This document shows, piece by piece, positions 15,944 to 24,791 of a stretch of DNA of 64,000 nt. How positions within the stretch are numbered: position 1 is the first letter of the stretch; each line of letters begins with the position of its first letter. Under the pieces are notes generated by a model that did no database searches, was not told the DNA's origin, and was given only the letters and a program-made list of their open reading frames with translations. Source of the stretch: Hymenobacter amundsenii (GTDB taxonomy: Bacteria; Bacteroidota; Bacteroidia; Cytophagales; Hymenobacteraceae); NCBI RefSeq assembly GCF_002204745.1, contig NZ_NIRR01000004.1, forward strand, positions 62,001 through 126,000, given 5' to 3'. The translations under genes were made by a program, and so were the position numbers.

Positions 15944-17335
15944 ATGCTTTTCTACCGAGTCATGAAGCCCCTGGTGCAGGTGGCGCTGCGCGTGTTCTTC
16001 CGCCAGCTCGAAGTCCACCACAAAACCCGCCTCCAGGGGCCGGGGCCGTTGCTCATTGCCAGCAACCACCCCAACACGCTCATGGACCCGCTGGTGGCCG
16101 CCATCAACCGGCGCCAGCCCATTGCCTTCCTGGCCAAGAGCACGTTTTTCCAGAACCCGATTGTGCGGGCCATCATGGAATCGGGAAACTCCATTCCTAT
16201 TTACCGCCGCCAAGACCTCGAAACCGGGGCCGAAGCCCTCACGCCCACGCAGCTCGAAGCCCAGAACGAAAAGGCCTTTGGGCGCTGCTACGACTACTTC
16301 GATAAGGGCGGGACCATCATGATTTTTCCGGAAGGCACGAGCGTGTCGGAGCGGCGGTTACGGCCCCTCAAAACCGGTGCCGCCCGCATCGCCCTCGGGG
16401 CCGAAGCCCGCCGCGACTTTGGCCTGAACCTGCACATCCTGCCGCTGGGCATCAATTACTTCGACCCCCAGCGCTTCCGCTCCGATGTATTCCTGAACCT
16501 GGCCGAGCCTATCCGGGTGGCCGACTACGCCGCGCAGTACCGCCAGGACCCCGAGGCTGCCGCCGCCGCCCTGACCGAGGAAATCCGCTCCCGCCTCGAA
16601 CAGCACCTCATCATCACCCGCACCAACGAAGAGGATGAGCTCATCACGCAGGTGGAGCGCACCTTTGGTCAGCACCTGATTCAGGACGACGAGGAAACGC
16701 TCTACGACAATTTCCTGCTCAGCCGCACGCTCCTGAAAGCGGTGCGCTACTTCGAGCAGCACAGCGCTACCCGCCTCGCCGATATCCAGCAAAAGCTGCA
16801 CGCCTACCTCCAACAGCTCGCTCAGCTTGGCCTCACCGATGACGCCCTGGAAGCCCGCGGGCCGGCCAGCAGCCGCTCCCGCCGGGCCCTCGAAACGGCC
16901 GTGCGCCTCACGCTGGGCTTTCCGCTCTACCTCTACGGCCTCGTCAACAACTACCTGCCCTATATCATCCCATCCATGGTGGCCCGTCGCGCTACCAAGG
17001 AAGCCGAGTTCGTCGCCCCCATTATGCTGGTGGTCGGGATGCTGACGTTCACCATCTTCTACCTGTTACAAACAGCCCTGGTGCATCATTTTACGCAGGA
17101 TTGGCGCTGGACGCTGCTGTATTTGCTGAGTTTGCCGCTGTCGGGTTTCTATGCCCTGAATTATGCCGGTACCCTCCAGCAGCGGCAGCAGCGGCTGCGA
17201 GTTTTGCGCCTGTTTGGCCAGCAGCGCCTGGTGATGGAAGCATTGCTCCGCCAGCGCACGGAGCTGCTAAAGCTGATTCGGGAAGCCCGCACGGCGTACC
17301 TGGAGCGGGACAAAAGCGGAGAGGTGAAACACTAG
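15944..17335 (+). CDS. lysophospholipid acyltransferase family protein (PlsC-like)
   Basis: A 463-residue membrane acyltransferase. The acceptor motif is NHPNTLMD, with His42 and Asp48; the spacing is one longer than the textbook HX4D but this variant is usual in Bacteroidota members. The second motif FPEGTSVSE (Phe128-Pro-Glu-Gly-Thr) binds the glycerophosphate moiety. After the catalytic domain come an acidic helical part and two to three membrane helices (FTIFYLLQTALVHHF, TLLYLLSLPLSGFYAL). It probably acylates lysophosphatidate or a related lipid. The family is certain; the exact substrate is not. Confidence 0.82.
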   Translation: MLFYRVMKPLVQVALRVFFRQLEVHHKTRLQGPGPLLIASNHPNTLMDPLVAAINRRQPIAFLAKSTFFQNPIVRAIMESGNSIPIYRRQDLETGAEALTPTQLEAQNEKAFGRCYDYFDKGGTIMIFPEGTSVSERRLRPLKTGAARIALGAEARRDFGLNLHILPLGINYFDPQRFRSDVFLNLAEPIRVADYAAQYRQDPEAAAAALTEEIRSRLEQHLIITRTNEEDELITQVERTFGQHLIQDDEETLYDNFLLSRTLLKAVRYFEQHSATRLADIQQKLHAYLQQLAQLGLTDDALEARGPASSRSRRALETAVRLTLGFPLYLYGLVNNYLPYIIPSMVARRATKEAEFVAPIMLVVGMLTFTIFYLLQTALVHHFTQDWRWTLLYLLSLPLSGFYALNYAGTLQQRQQRLRVLRLFGQQRLVMEALLRQRTELLKLIREARTAYLERDKSGEVKH

Positions 17336-17373
17336 CGAGCAGAATGGTGGCCCTTTTGCCGCTCGCCACCGCG

Positions 17374-17967
17374 TTACCTCACTTTCGCCCCGCCGCCCAG
17401 CGTAAGAATTTCGGGCAGGCGCAGGCTGCGGTTGGTGAGGGCGCTGACCAAGTGCAGGTCGTTGGTGCTGAGCTCGGAGTAGAGGGCGGTGCGCAGGCCG
17501 CCGGAGGGCTGGTAGCCCAGGCGGGTACCCAGCAGCAGCCCGGCCCGCACCGCCGACGACCACCAGTAGTAACCCGGCTGGTAGCGGCCGGAGCTGGCGG
17601 CGGTCAGGAAAAACTGCTGGCCGGTGGTATAGGTTAGCCGCGCGCCAAGGGTAAGTGGTGCGGCGTGCCAGCGCGAGTCGCCGAATCGGGGCGTCCAGGG
17701 CAGGTAAGTGGTTTTGAGGGTGAAGATGGCCAGCCCTTTCGTTCCACTGAGCCGCCGGGGCAGGTAGCCAACCAGCACTTCGGGTTCCAGCCGCTCGTGG
17801 GCCACGCGCACGCCCCCACCCAGCGCCACCAGGCCCGTGCCGCCCGCCAGGTGCAGGGTCAGGAAAAAGGGCGCTTTCGGCGGGTGGGCCTGGGCCCGGG
17901 CCGGCAGGGCTGGTGCGGCCAGCAACAAGCCCACAAGGCACCAGTTAAGCTTATTTGTCGAGGCCAT
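17374..17967 (-). CDS. exported barrel-like protein, copy 1 of a duplicated pair
   Basis: A 197-residue secreted protein with a signal peptide ending at LPARAQ. Many short amphipathic strands (FFLTLHLAGGTGLVALGGG, LEPEVLVGYLPRR, ALYSELSTNDLHLVSAL) suggest an outer-membrane barrel or porin-like fold. It is clearly related to the 221-residue protein at 19021-19686: both share HERL/HDRL, GYLPRR/GYVPRQ, YYWWSSAVR/YYWFSNTVR, ELSTNDL/ELATNDL and LRLPEI/LSLPDI. It overlaps the upstream metallophosphoesterase gene by 17 bases, indicating co-transcription and likely joint function. No known family recognised. Confidence 0.7.
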   Translation of the reverse strand: MASTNKLNWCLVGLLLAAPALPARAQAHPPKAPFFLTLHLAGGTGLVALGGGVRVAHERLEPEVLVGYLPRRLSGTKGLAIFTLKTTYLPWTPRFGDSRWHAAPLTLGARLTYTTGQQFFLTAASSGRYQPGYYWWSSAVRAGLLLGTRLGYQPSGGLRTALYSELSTNDLHLVSALTNRSLRLPEILTLGGGAKVR

Positions 17968-18808
17968 ACGCTACGGTTTCGAGCCGAAACTGGCGCGCCC
18001 CCCACACCGTGAGGATGTGGTAGCGCCGTTTTTTGAGGCTGTACGTGGTCAGGTAGGACACGCCATCGTGAAAAGGCTGGCCCGCCGTGAAGCGGTGCAC
18101 ATGGCCGCTGAGGTGAAACACGAGTCGTGGGTCGGCCCGCAGCGCGGCGGTGTAGCCACTTACCAGTGCGGGGTCGAAATCTTCGTCGGTGGGCGGCACG
18201 TGGCTTACCACCACCGTTCGGCGCGCGCCGGCCGTATCGGCTAGCTGCCGGCGAAGCCAGGGTAAATCGGGTACCCGGCCGCCAAAACCGTCCTCGCGCC
18301 CGTTGGTATCGAGCAAAATAAACCGGGTGCCGGCGTAGTCGAAGGTGTAGTTGAGCGGGCCGTACACGTGCTGGTAAATGGCCCGGCCGTTGCCCACCAG
18401 ATCGTGGTTGCCGATAACGGTCAGATAAGGTGGTCGCAGGGCTGCCAGCCGCCGGTTTACCCACTGAAACTCCCGGGTCAGCCCAAAGTCGGAAAGGTCG
18501 CCGGCCACCAGCACGAAATCGATGCCGCGCTGCTGGTTTACGCTGGTCACGAATGCCTCGGTTTCGTCGTAAAATCGTTGGGTGTCGCCCACGAATACAA
18601 AGCGTACCGTATCGGTGCCAGTAGCAGCCCCCAGCAACTGCAGGTTACGGGCCGTCTGGCCCCGTTCCCGCACCGGCACGTAGGCCTGGTTAGGGCTATA
18701 TTCAATCAGCTGGCAACTACCGAGCAGCAGCCCCCCCGCTAGTAATTGCAGGCCGCTCCGCAAAAGGTCACGTAACCAAGGCAAGCAAGCAGGGAATTCG
18801 TGCAGCAT
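17951..18808 (-). CDS. lipoprotein metallophosphoesterase, copy 1
   Basis: A 285-residue calcineurin-like phosphoesterase, probably a lipoprotein: LLLGSC places a lipobox cysteine at residue 32. The dinuclear metal motifs are all present: GDTQRF, GDLSDFG, GNHD, the SHVPP histidine and GHVHR. Its substrate is unknown; a phosphodiester or phosphomonoester in the periplasm or on the surface is likely. The gene is partnered with the barrel-like gene downstream, and the same two-gene unit follows upstream as a second copy (19021-20525). Confidence 0.85.
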   Translation of the reverse strand: MLHEFPACLPWLRDLLRSGLQLLAGGLLLGSCQLIEYSPNQAYVPVRERGQTARNLQLLGAATGTDTVRFVFVGDTQRFYDETEAFVTSVNQQRGIDFVLVAGDLSDFGLTREFQWVNRRLAALRPPYLTVIGNHDLVGNGRAIYQHVYGPLNYTFDYAGTRFILLDTNGREDGFGGRVPDLPWLRRQLADTAGARRTVVVSHVPPTDEDFDPALVSGYTAALRADPRLVFHLSGHVHRFTAGQPFHDGVSYLTTYSLKKRRYHILTVWGARQFRLETVAYGLDK

Positions 18809-19020
18809 GAGCTGGCTCCGTAAAAAGCGGCCGATGTGGCGGGTTCCGCAAGACCTAAAGAATGGTAGGCCAACTGCAGCACCAATGCCCTGATTTCAGC
18901 AGAGCCCGATGCCTGAACCGGGACAGTAATTTACGTGATTACCTGTCAGCACGATGCTATCAGGTAGAATGCAAAATCGAGCGGAGAAAATTCATCCGCT
19001 GCGGTTCTCACCCTGGTAGT

Positions 19021-19686
19021 TTAAAAAGTGAGTTTCAGGCCCAGCGCCAGCGTGGCGATATCGGGCAGCGAGAGGGCACGGCGGTTTTGGGCGTAACTGA
19101 TCAGGTACAAGTCGTTGGTGGCCAGTTCATAATAGGCCGTGAGTTTGTGGGGGTGGCCCGCAGTGGTAGACGGTAAGACGTAACTTAGGCCGCTGCCCAA
19201 CACCGGCCCTACCCGCACGGTGTTCGAGAACCAGTAGTAATCGTCGGGGTACTGGCCGGGTTTGCCGGGGTTGCGCAGGCCCCAAGTGTAGCTCGTGTAA
19301 ACGCCCACCGACAGCGGCGTTAAAGCCAGCCGCGGCGCTAGGGGCAGCTTCCAGGGTGAGTACTTGGCCTTCGCCGCCACAACCGACAGGGTAGTACCGG
19401 CATGCTGGCGCGGCACGTACCCCGCCAGCACGTCGAGGTCGAGCCGGTCGTGGGCAAGGCTCAGGCCCGTGCCAATGCTCAGCATGCCTATCCCACCGCC
19501 GGTTTGCACCGTCAGGTGGTTAGGGAGATACCAGCGCCGCGGGGCGGTGGGCCGGTCTGCCCGCCGGTTGAGCACGGCCACCGAGTCGGTATCCGTGGGG
19601 GCGGCGGCGGCCAGCAGCGGCAAGGCCAATAGGGCCAGCAGTAGCGCGTGCGGCTTGTACCAGGTTGTGAGGAGGGCGCGACGCAT
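19021..19686 (-). CDS. exported barrel-like protein, copy 2 of a duplicated pair
   Basis: A 221-residue exported protein with signal peptide to LPLLAAAAP, homologous along its length to the 197-residue protein at 17374-17967 but clearly diverged. It ends in LALGLKLTF, with terminal phenylalanine as in barrel proteins. Its ATG overlaps the TGA of the metallophosphoesterase gene by one base (TGATG), a tight translational coupling. Function is unknown; the conserved pairing with a surface phosphatase suggests uptake or anchoring of the phosphatase product or substrate. Confidence 0.7.
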   Translation of the reverse strand: MRRALLTTWYKPHALLLALLALPLLAAAAPTDTDSVAVLNRRADRPTAPRRWYLPNHLTVQTGGGIGMLSIGTGLSLAHDRLDLDVLAGYVPRQHAGTTLSVVAAKAKYSPWKLPLAPRLALTPLSVGVYTSYTWGLRNPGKPGQYPDDYYWFSNTVRVGPVLGSGLSYVLPSTTAGHPHKLTAYYELATNDLYLISYAQNRRALSLPDIATLALGLKLTF

Positions 19687-20525
19687 CAGAAAGATACTTG
19701 CTTAAGCCGAAACTGCTTGTCGCCCCACACCGTCACAATCAGGTACCGGCGCTTCTCGAAGGCGTAGGAGTTCACGTAGGTTACGCCATCGTTGAAAGGC
19801 TGACCAATACCGTAATCGTGGCGGTGGCCGTTCATTTCGAACACCAGCCGCGGGTCGGCGCGCAAGGCCGCCGTGTATTGGTCGCGCACGGCCGGGTCGA
19901 AATCTTCGTCCTGGGGCGGTACGTGCGAAACGATGACGTGGCGGCGGGCCGTACGGTCGGCCAGCTGCTGGTTTACCCAGGGCATATCGGGCACCTGCCC
20001 GTTGAAATTGTACTCCCGCCCGTTCGTATCGGTCATGATGAACTTGGTATCGCCGAACGTGAACGAGTAGTTAAGGGGCCCGAAAATTTCCTGATAGGCC
20101 TCGCGGCCGTTGGCTACGTGGTCGTGGTTGCCGATAACGGTCAAGTAGGGCATCTTTAACTGGCGTAGCTGGTCATCGATCCAGCGCATCTCGCGGGCCA
20201 GGCCGAAGTCGGCAATGTCGCCACTGACCAGCATAAACTGAATGCCGGGCTGCTGGTTGACGCTCTTAACCAGGTCTTCCACATCGTCGTAAAAACGCTG
20301 CGAGTCCCCACTGAACACGAAGCGCAACGTATCGTCGGTCGGGAGTGGGGTTTTGGCCAAGCGGGCCAGGTTCTTGGCCGTCAGGTCCTGCTGGTCGGCT
20401 GGCCCGCGGTAGTCGTTAGGGCTGAACTCGATTAGTTCGCAACTGCCCAGCCCCAGGGCCAGTCCGGCGGCCAGCACGGCCCGGAGCGAAAAACGTGATA
20501 AAGCGGCACTCATTCTCTTCGGCAT
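19686..20525 (-). CDS. lipoprotein metallophosphoesterase, copy 2
   Basis: About 279 residues from the ATG at 20525 (20513 is an alternative). A lipobox ALGLGSC follows a hydrophobic N-terminus. Motifs GDSQRFY, GDIADFG, GNHDHV, SHVPPQDEDFDP and GHRHD correspond one by one to those of copy 1, including the unusual PPxDEDFDP stretch. Relative to copy 1 the third histidine motif reads GHRHD rather than GHVHR. The longer open frame upstream of 20525 has no signal-like sequence and was not used. Confidence 0.85.
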   Translation of the reverse strand: MPKRMSAALSRFSLRAVLAAGLALGLGSCELIEFSPNDYRGPADQQDLTAKNLARLAKTPLPTDDTLRFVFSGDSQRFYDDVEDLVKSVNQQPGIQFMLVSGDIADFGLAREMRWIDDQLRQLKMPYLTVIGNHDHVANGREAYQEIFGPLNYSFTFGDTKFIMTDTNGREYNFNGQVPDMPWVNQQLADRTARRHVIVSHVPPQDEDFDPAVRDQYTAALRADPRLVFEMNGHRHDYGIGQPFNDGVTYVNSYAFEKRRYLIVTVWGDKQFRLKQVSF

Positions 20526-20906
20526 CAAAAGCGGGGGGCAACTCTGCGCGGCCGGCAACCAGCCCCGAAGAATAAGGCCAGTATACCGCTGGGCCCAACT
20601 ACTTGTTTGGCTTCCCAAAACCTCATTCGTTGCAGAACGAGTTGGTTAAGCCTCCGAGTTTCCAGTTCGGGAAGCCTTTGACCGCAATCAGCCGGTAAAA
20701 TAAAATCTGAAGACATTCTGAAGAAAAGCCGAGTTTCCATACGAAAAAGATGGGCCGCCATCCGAACATGCTTGGTGCCGGACGGGGAAAGTGCTGGTTG
20801 GGGCTGGCCGATGCCGGGGAGGTTATTAAAGATGTTTCTTGCCAAACTTTTTGGCTTTGGGCCGCATTTCTTAGTTTTCCTCTCTCTTGTTATTTCGACG
20901 CCAAAC
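20526..20906. other. divergent intergenic region between phosphoesterase copy 2 and radA
   Basis: 381 bases that must hold both divergent promoters. It is more AT-rich around 20690-20760 and 20820-20900. I see no consensus promoter pair and no convincing coding sequence. Confidence 0.4.
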
Positions 20907-22295
20907 ATGGCCAAAGTAAAAACCCTGTACTTCTGCCAGAACTGCGGTGCGCAGTCGGCCAAATGGATTGGCCGCTGCCCGAGCTGCGGCGAGTGGAACA
21001 CCTACGTAGAGGAAGTGGTGGAGAAGGCCGACCCCAACACGGCTGCCAACGCCTGGAAAGCCTCGTCGTCGGTTGGCACTACCTCCAAGGCCGCCAAGCC
21101 CAAGGCCCTGGGCGAAATCCTCTACGAGGAAGAATCGCGCCTCAACACCCACGACGACGAGCTGAACCGGGTGCTGGGCGGCGGGTTGGTACCGGGTTCC
21201 CTGGTGCTCATCGGGGGCGAGCCGGGCATCGGTAAAAGCACGCTCATGCTCCAGATTGCCATGCAGCTCAGCGGGTTACGGATTCTGTACGTGAGCGGGG
21301 AGGAAAGTGAGCAACAGATAAAAATGCGGGCCGAGCGCCTGGGCCGCCAGCACGAGGGCCTCTACATCCTCACCGAAACCAATACCCAGAACATCTTCCG
21401 CCAGATCGACCAGCTCCAGCCCAACGTGGTCGTAGTAGATTCCATCCAGACCCTGCACAGCACCTTGGTCGAGTCGGGGGCGGGCTCCGTGAGCCAAGTG
21501 CGCGAATGCACCACCGAGCTGCTCAAATACGCCAAGGAAACCGGCGTACCGGTGCTGCTCATTGGCCACATCACCAAGGATGGCTCCATTGCGGGCCCCA
21601 AAATCCTGGAACACATGGTCGACACCGTGCTCCAGTTCGAGGGTGACCGGCACCTGACCTACCGGATTCTGCGCACCATCAAAAACCGCTTCGGCTCGAC
21701 TTCCGAGCTGGGTATTTACGAGATGCAGGGCGCGGGCCTGCGGCAGGTGAGCAACCCGAGCGAAATCTTGCTTTCGCAGCGCACCGAAATCCTGAGCGGG
21801 CTGGCCATTGGGGCCACGCTGGAAGGCAACCGCCCCCTACTAGTGGAAGTGCAGGCGCTGGTAACGCCGGCTACCTATGGCACGCCCCAACGCTCGGCCA
21901 CTGGCTTCGACAGCAAACGCCTGCAAATGCTGCTGGCCGTGCTCGAGAAGCGGAGTGGCCTGCGCCTGGGCCAGCACGACGTGTTTCTCAACATTGCTGG
22001 GGGCCTGCGCCTCGAAGACCCCGCCTTGGACTTAGCCGTGTGCGCGGCCGTTGTCAGCTCCCTCAACGATGTGCCCATTCGGGGTGAAATTTGCCTCGCG
22101 GCGGAGGTTGGCCTGAGCGGCGAAATCAGGGCCGTGAGCCGGCTCGACCAACGGCTGAGCGAGGCCGAGAAGTTGGGCTTTGCGGAAATGTACATTTCGC
22201 AGTTTAACGCCAAGGGTCTCGACCTGGCCCGCTATGGCATTCGGGTGCACCCCGCCGGCCGGCTCGATGAGGTACTGACGGGCTTATTTGGCTAG
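20907..22295 (+). CDS. radA: DNA repair protein RadA
   Basis: RadA/Sms is a RecA-like ATPase and helicase that promotes branch migration in recombinational repair. The 462-residue protein has the N-terminal zinc finger Cys10-Cys13-Cys24-Cys27, Walker A GEPGIGKST (residues 105-113 region), the RadA-specific KNRFGSTSELGIYEM motif and a C-terminal Lon-protease-like domain (GLRLEDPALDLAVCAAV). The start was set at the ATG in front of KVKTLYFCQNCG; the longer frame upstream is not family-like. It is transcribed alone. Confidence 0.95.
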   Translation: MAKVKTLYFCQNCGAQSAKWIGRCPSCGEWNTYVEEVVEKADPNTAANAWKASSSVGTTSKAAKPKALGEILYEEESRLNTHDDELNRVLGGGLVPGSLVLIGGEPGIGKSTLMLQIAMQLSGLRILYVSGEESEQQIKMRAERLGRQHEGLYILTETNTQNIFRQIDQLQPNVVVVDSIQTLHSTLVESGAGSVSQVRECTTELLKYAKETGVPVLLIGHITKDGSIAGPKILEHMVDTVLQFEGDRHLTYRILRTIKNRFGSTSELGIYEMQGAGLRQVSNPSEILLSQRTEILSGLAIGATLEGNRPLLVEVQALVTPATYGTPQRSATGFDSKRLQMLLAVLEKRSGLRLGQHDVFLNIAGGLRLEDPALDLAVCAAVVSSLNDVPIRGEICLAAEVGLSGEIRAVSRLDQRLSEAEKLGFAEMYISQFNAKGLDLARYGIRVHPAGRLDEVLTGLFG

Positions 22296-22450
22296 CCGAA
22301 CTCCGAATTGGGGCGAACCGGCTGATGATGGTGCGAAATAGGGGATATTGGTATAGTTATTTTTTTTAATCGCTTGATACTGTCGGCCCCGGGGTGGTGT
22401 ACAAAACTTTGGCCTGCCCCGGGCTGCGTCCGAAAAAGAAATTAGTAGCG

Positions 22451-22483
22451 TTGGGCAATCTGCTTTATTCCGGCGTATCTTCG
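22451..22483 (+). promoter_or_regulatory. candidate promoter for the TlpA-like gene
   Basis: TTGG at 22451-22454, a 21-base gap, then TATCTTCG at 22476-22483. Both boxes differ by one base from the TTTG/TAnnTTTG consensus. The start codon is about 105 bases further on. Confidence 0.35.
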
Positions 22484-22587
22484 GACACGGATTGACTTTT
22501 ACCGCGAATTACAACTGACACGCCCCCGGGCGTCTGCTCCCCGAACTGGCCGGCTTGGCTCCCTACTACCCACAACCGCTCCTTCCG

Positions 22588-24045
22588 ATGACCTTTCGAC
22601 TCACCTTCATTACGTTCCTGATCTGGTCCGGCCTGCTGCTGGCGCCGGTGCTAGGGTGGGCCCAGGGCACGGTAGTCCTGACCGGCAAAATAACCGGCCG
22701 CCTCTCTTCCGATACCGTGGCCGTCTCGGTGCGCGAAAACCCCTTGGAAGCCCGTGAGCAAATCACCTACGCCCGCCTCGACAGCAAGGGCGAGTTTCGG
22801 ATGGCTATAACCATTGGGGGTCCCACCCGCGCCGAGCTGGTATATGGCGACGACGTAACGGAAATGTTCCTGGAGCCCGGCAACCAGATCGATATCCGGT
22901 TCAAGGATTCCGACTTAGCGGGCTCCGTTCGGTATAAGGGCCGCGGAGCGGAGGCGAGCAGTTTCCTGGCCGAATTGGGCGACAAATTTGTGGAAAACGA
23001 TGGTTTTCAGGTACTGCCCGACAACATCATGTTCTACGAGCCCCACTTTCTGTCCTTTCTCGACTACCGCCGCAAGGAAGAGCTCAAGTTCATGGAAAAC
23101 GGTACCCAGGACCTGAGTCCTGCCTTTAAGGAGTACGTACTGGCCCAAATCAACTATAGCTACGCCAACGACCGGCTCACGTTCCAGGACCTGCGCGAGC
23201 AGGTGGTGGCGACCGAAGGCCGGTTGAAGATGTCGGCCAACTACTACGATTTCATCAATGACAAGGCCCTGATTGAAAACCCCCAAGCCATTCGCAACGG
23301 CCTTTACCAGGAGTTTTTGCTCAACTACATTCATCACATTGCCATTGCCGAGGGCAAGCAGCGCACCGACCCCGATTTTTACCAGGTTTGCTACGAACTG
23401 GCCAATAAGCGGCTCAGCGGCAAGATCAAGCCTATCGTAATGGGCCGGATTCTAAAGGAGTCGTTTCGCTTTGGGCACATCCGGCAGTCGGCGGCCATGC
23501 TCGAAAAATTCCGGTCCGTAGATCCAACCAATGAGTACTACCCCGTGCTCAAAGCCGACTTTGAAACGCACAAGGATTTTGCCATTGGGGCTCCGGCACC
23601 CGATTTCCGGCTCGTTTCCACGACCGGCGACACAGTAAGCTTGGCGCAGTTTGCCGGCAAGCTGGTGTACCTCAATTTCTGGCGCACGACCAGCGGCTTG
23701 GCCCTGCGCGATTTGCCCTACGCGGCCGACCTAGCCAAGAAGTTCGACGGCAAGAATATTGTCTTCCTCAATGTCGCCCTCGACGAAAACGAGGGAGCCT
23801 GGAAGCAACTGGTCATCAGTAAGCGGCTGCCCGGCGTGCATGTGCGGACCAGCGGTGGGCTGCGCTCGGCCGTGGCCCGCGCCTACGGCGTGCAGGACGT
23901 GCCTACTTACTTCTTGCTGGCCGAAGACGGGACCTTTCTCAACACCCGCCCCAAGCGCCTGAGCAGCCGCGCCGCCATCGACGAAATCAAGGAGTCGTTC
24001 GGTAAGGCCAACACGTACAGCAGCACGCTGCCCGTTAAACAGTAA
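22588..24045 (+). CDS. TlpA/AhpC-like thioredoxin-fold protein lacking the redox cysteines
   Basis: A 485-residue exported protein with signal peptide MTFRLTFITFLIWSGLLLAPVLGWAQ. Residues ~25-115 resemble the N-terminal DUF4369-like beta domain of Bacteroidota TlpA proteins, followed by a helical middle part. The C-terminal ~150 residues have the thioredoxin-like fold (FAIGAPAPDFRLVSTTGDTVSLAQFAGKL, VQDVPTYFLLAEDG) with the cis-proline loop. The position of the usual CxxC reads YLNFWRTTSGLALR, without cysteine, so it cannot act as a classical thiol oxidoreductase. It may be a structural or chaperone-like relative. Confidence 0.75.
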   Translation: MTFRLTFITFLIWSGLLLAPVLGWAQGTVVLTGKITGRLSSDTVAVSVRENPLEAREQITYARLDSKGEFRMAITIGGPTRAELVYGDDVTEMFLEPGNQIDIRFKDSDLAGSVRYKGRGAEASSFLAELGDKFVENDGFQVLPDNIMFYEPHFLSFLDYRRKEELKFMENGTQDLSPAFKEYVLAQINYSYANDRLTFQDLREQVVATEGRLKMSANYYDFINDKALIENPQAIRNGLYQEFLLNYIHHIAIAEGKQRTDPDFYQVCYELANKRLSGKIKPIVMGRILKESFRFGHIRQSAAMLEKFRSVDPTNEYYPVLKADFETHKDFAIGAPAPDFRLVSTTGDTVSLAQFAGKLVYLNFWRTTSGLALRDLPYAADLAKKFDGKNIVFLNVALDENEGAWKQLVISKRLPGVHVRTSGGLRSAVARAYGVQDVPTYFLLAEDGTFLNTRPKRLSSRAAIDEIKESFGKANTYSSTLPVKQ

Positions 24046-24161
24046 AGCCGAAAGGCCAGGAGGCCCAAATGCCAACGCCGCCGAATGGCCCTGTCGGGTT
24101 CGTTCGGTGGCGTTGGCGGTTAGCCTACCACCCGTTCGGCTTTATTTTCCTTACTTTCCGC

Positions 24162-24791
24162 ATGTTTTCCCGCCGCCGTCTTGCGCCTGCTGCCGAGCTT
24201 TCCGATGCGGAACTGCTGCGGCGCTACCACGCCCAGGGCGATGTGCACGACGTGGGAATCCTCTACGAGCGGCACATGGCGGCCGTGCTGGCCATTGCCC
24301 GCCGCTACCTGCCAAGCGAGGCCGACGCCCAGGATGCCGTAATGCAGCTTTTCGAGCAGCTGGTGGAGAAGCTGCGCCGGCATGAAGTGGAAAACTTCCC
24401 GCCCTGGCTGGCCACTACCGCCCGCAACCATTGCCTGATGGCACTGCGGGCCCGGCAGCGGGCCGGCCCCGCGGCGGGTGGGGCGCTGGTAGTGCACTTT
24501 CCCGATGCTGCCGGTATGGAATTGGCGGCCGCCCGGCATCAACCCGCTACCGACGACCCCGCCGAAGCCGAGGCCCACGAGCAGCAGCTTGAGCGGCTCG
24601 AACAAACTCTCGCCGAATTACCTCCCGATCAGCGCCGGTGTCTGGAGCTGTTTTACCTCGAAAAGAAAAGCTACCGCGAAGTAGCCGCCCTCACCGGCCT
24701 CGACTTGAACGCCGTTAAAAGCCACCTCCAGAACGGCAAGCGCAACCTGCGCCGCCACCTCCAGCCTGCCACGCCCCATGCCACGCCCTGA
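24162..24791 (+). CDS. ECF-type RNA polymerase sigma factor
   Basis: A 209-residue sigma-70 family factor. Region 2 spans ELLRRYHAQGDVHDVGILYERHM to DAQDAVMQLFEQLVEKL, and region 4 is LAELPPDQRRCLELFYLEKKSYREVAALTGLDLNAVKSHLQNGKRNL, with the helix-turn-helix in the latter. Its stop overlaps the start of the putative anti-sigma gene by 14 bases, the usual arrangement for ECF sigma/anti-sigma pairs. Target promoters are unknown. Confidence 0.88.
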   Translation: MFSRRRLAPAAELSDAELLRRYHAQGDVHDVGILYERHMAAVLAIARRYLPSEADAQDAVMQLFEQLVEKLRRHEVENFPPWLATTARNHCLMALRARQRAGPAAGGALVVHFPDAAGMELAAARHQPATDDPAEAEAHEQQLERLEQTLAELPPDQRRCLELFYLEKKSYREVAALTGLDLNAVKSHLQNGKRNLRRHLQPATPHATP

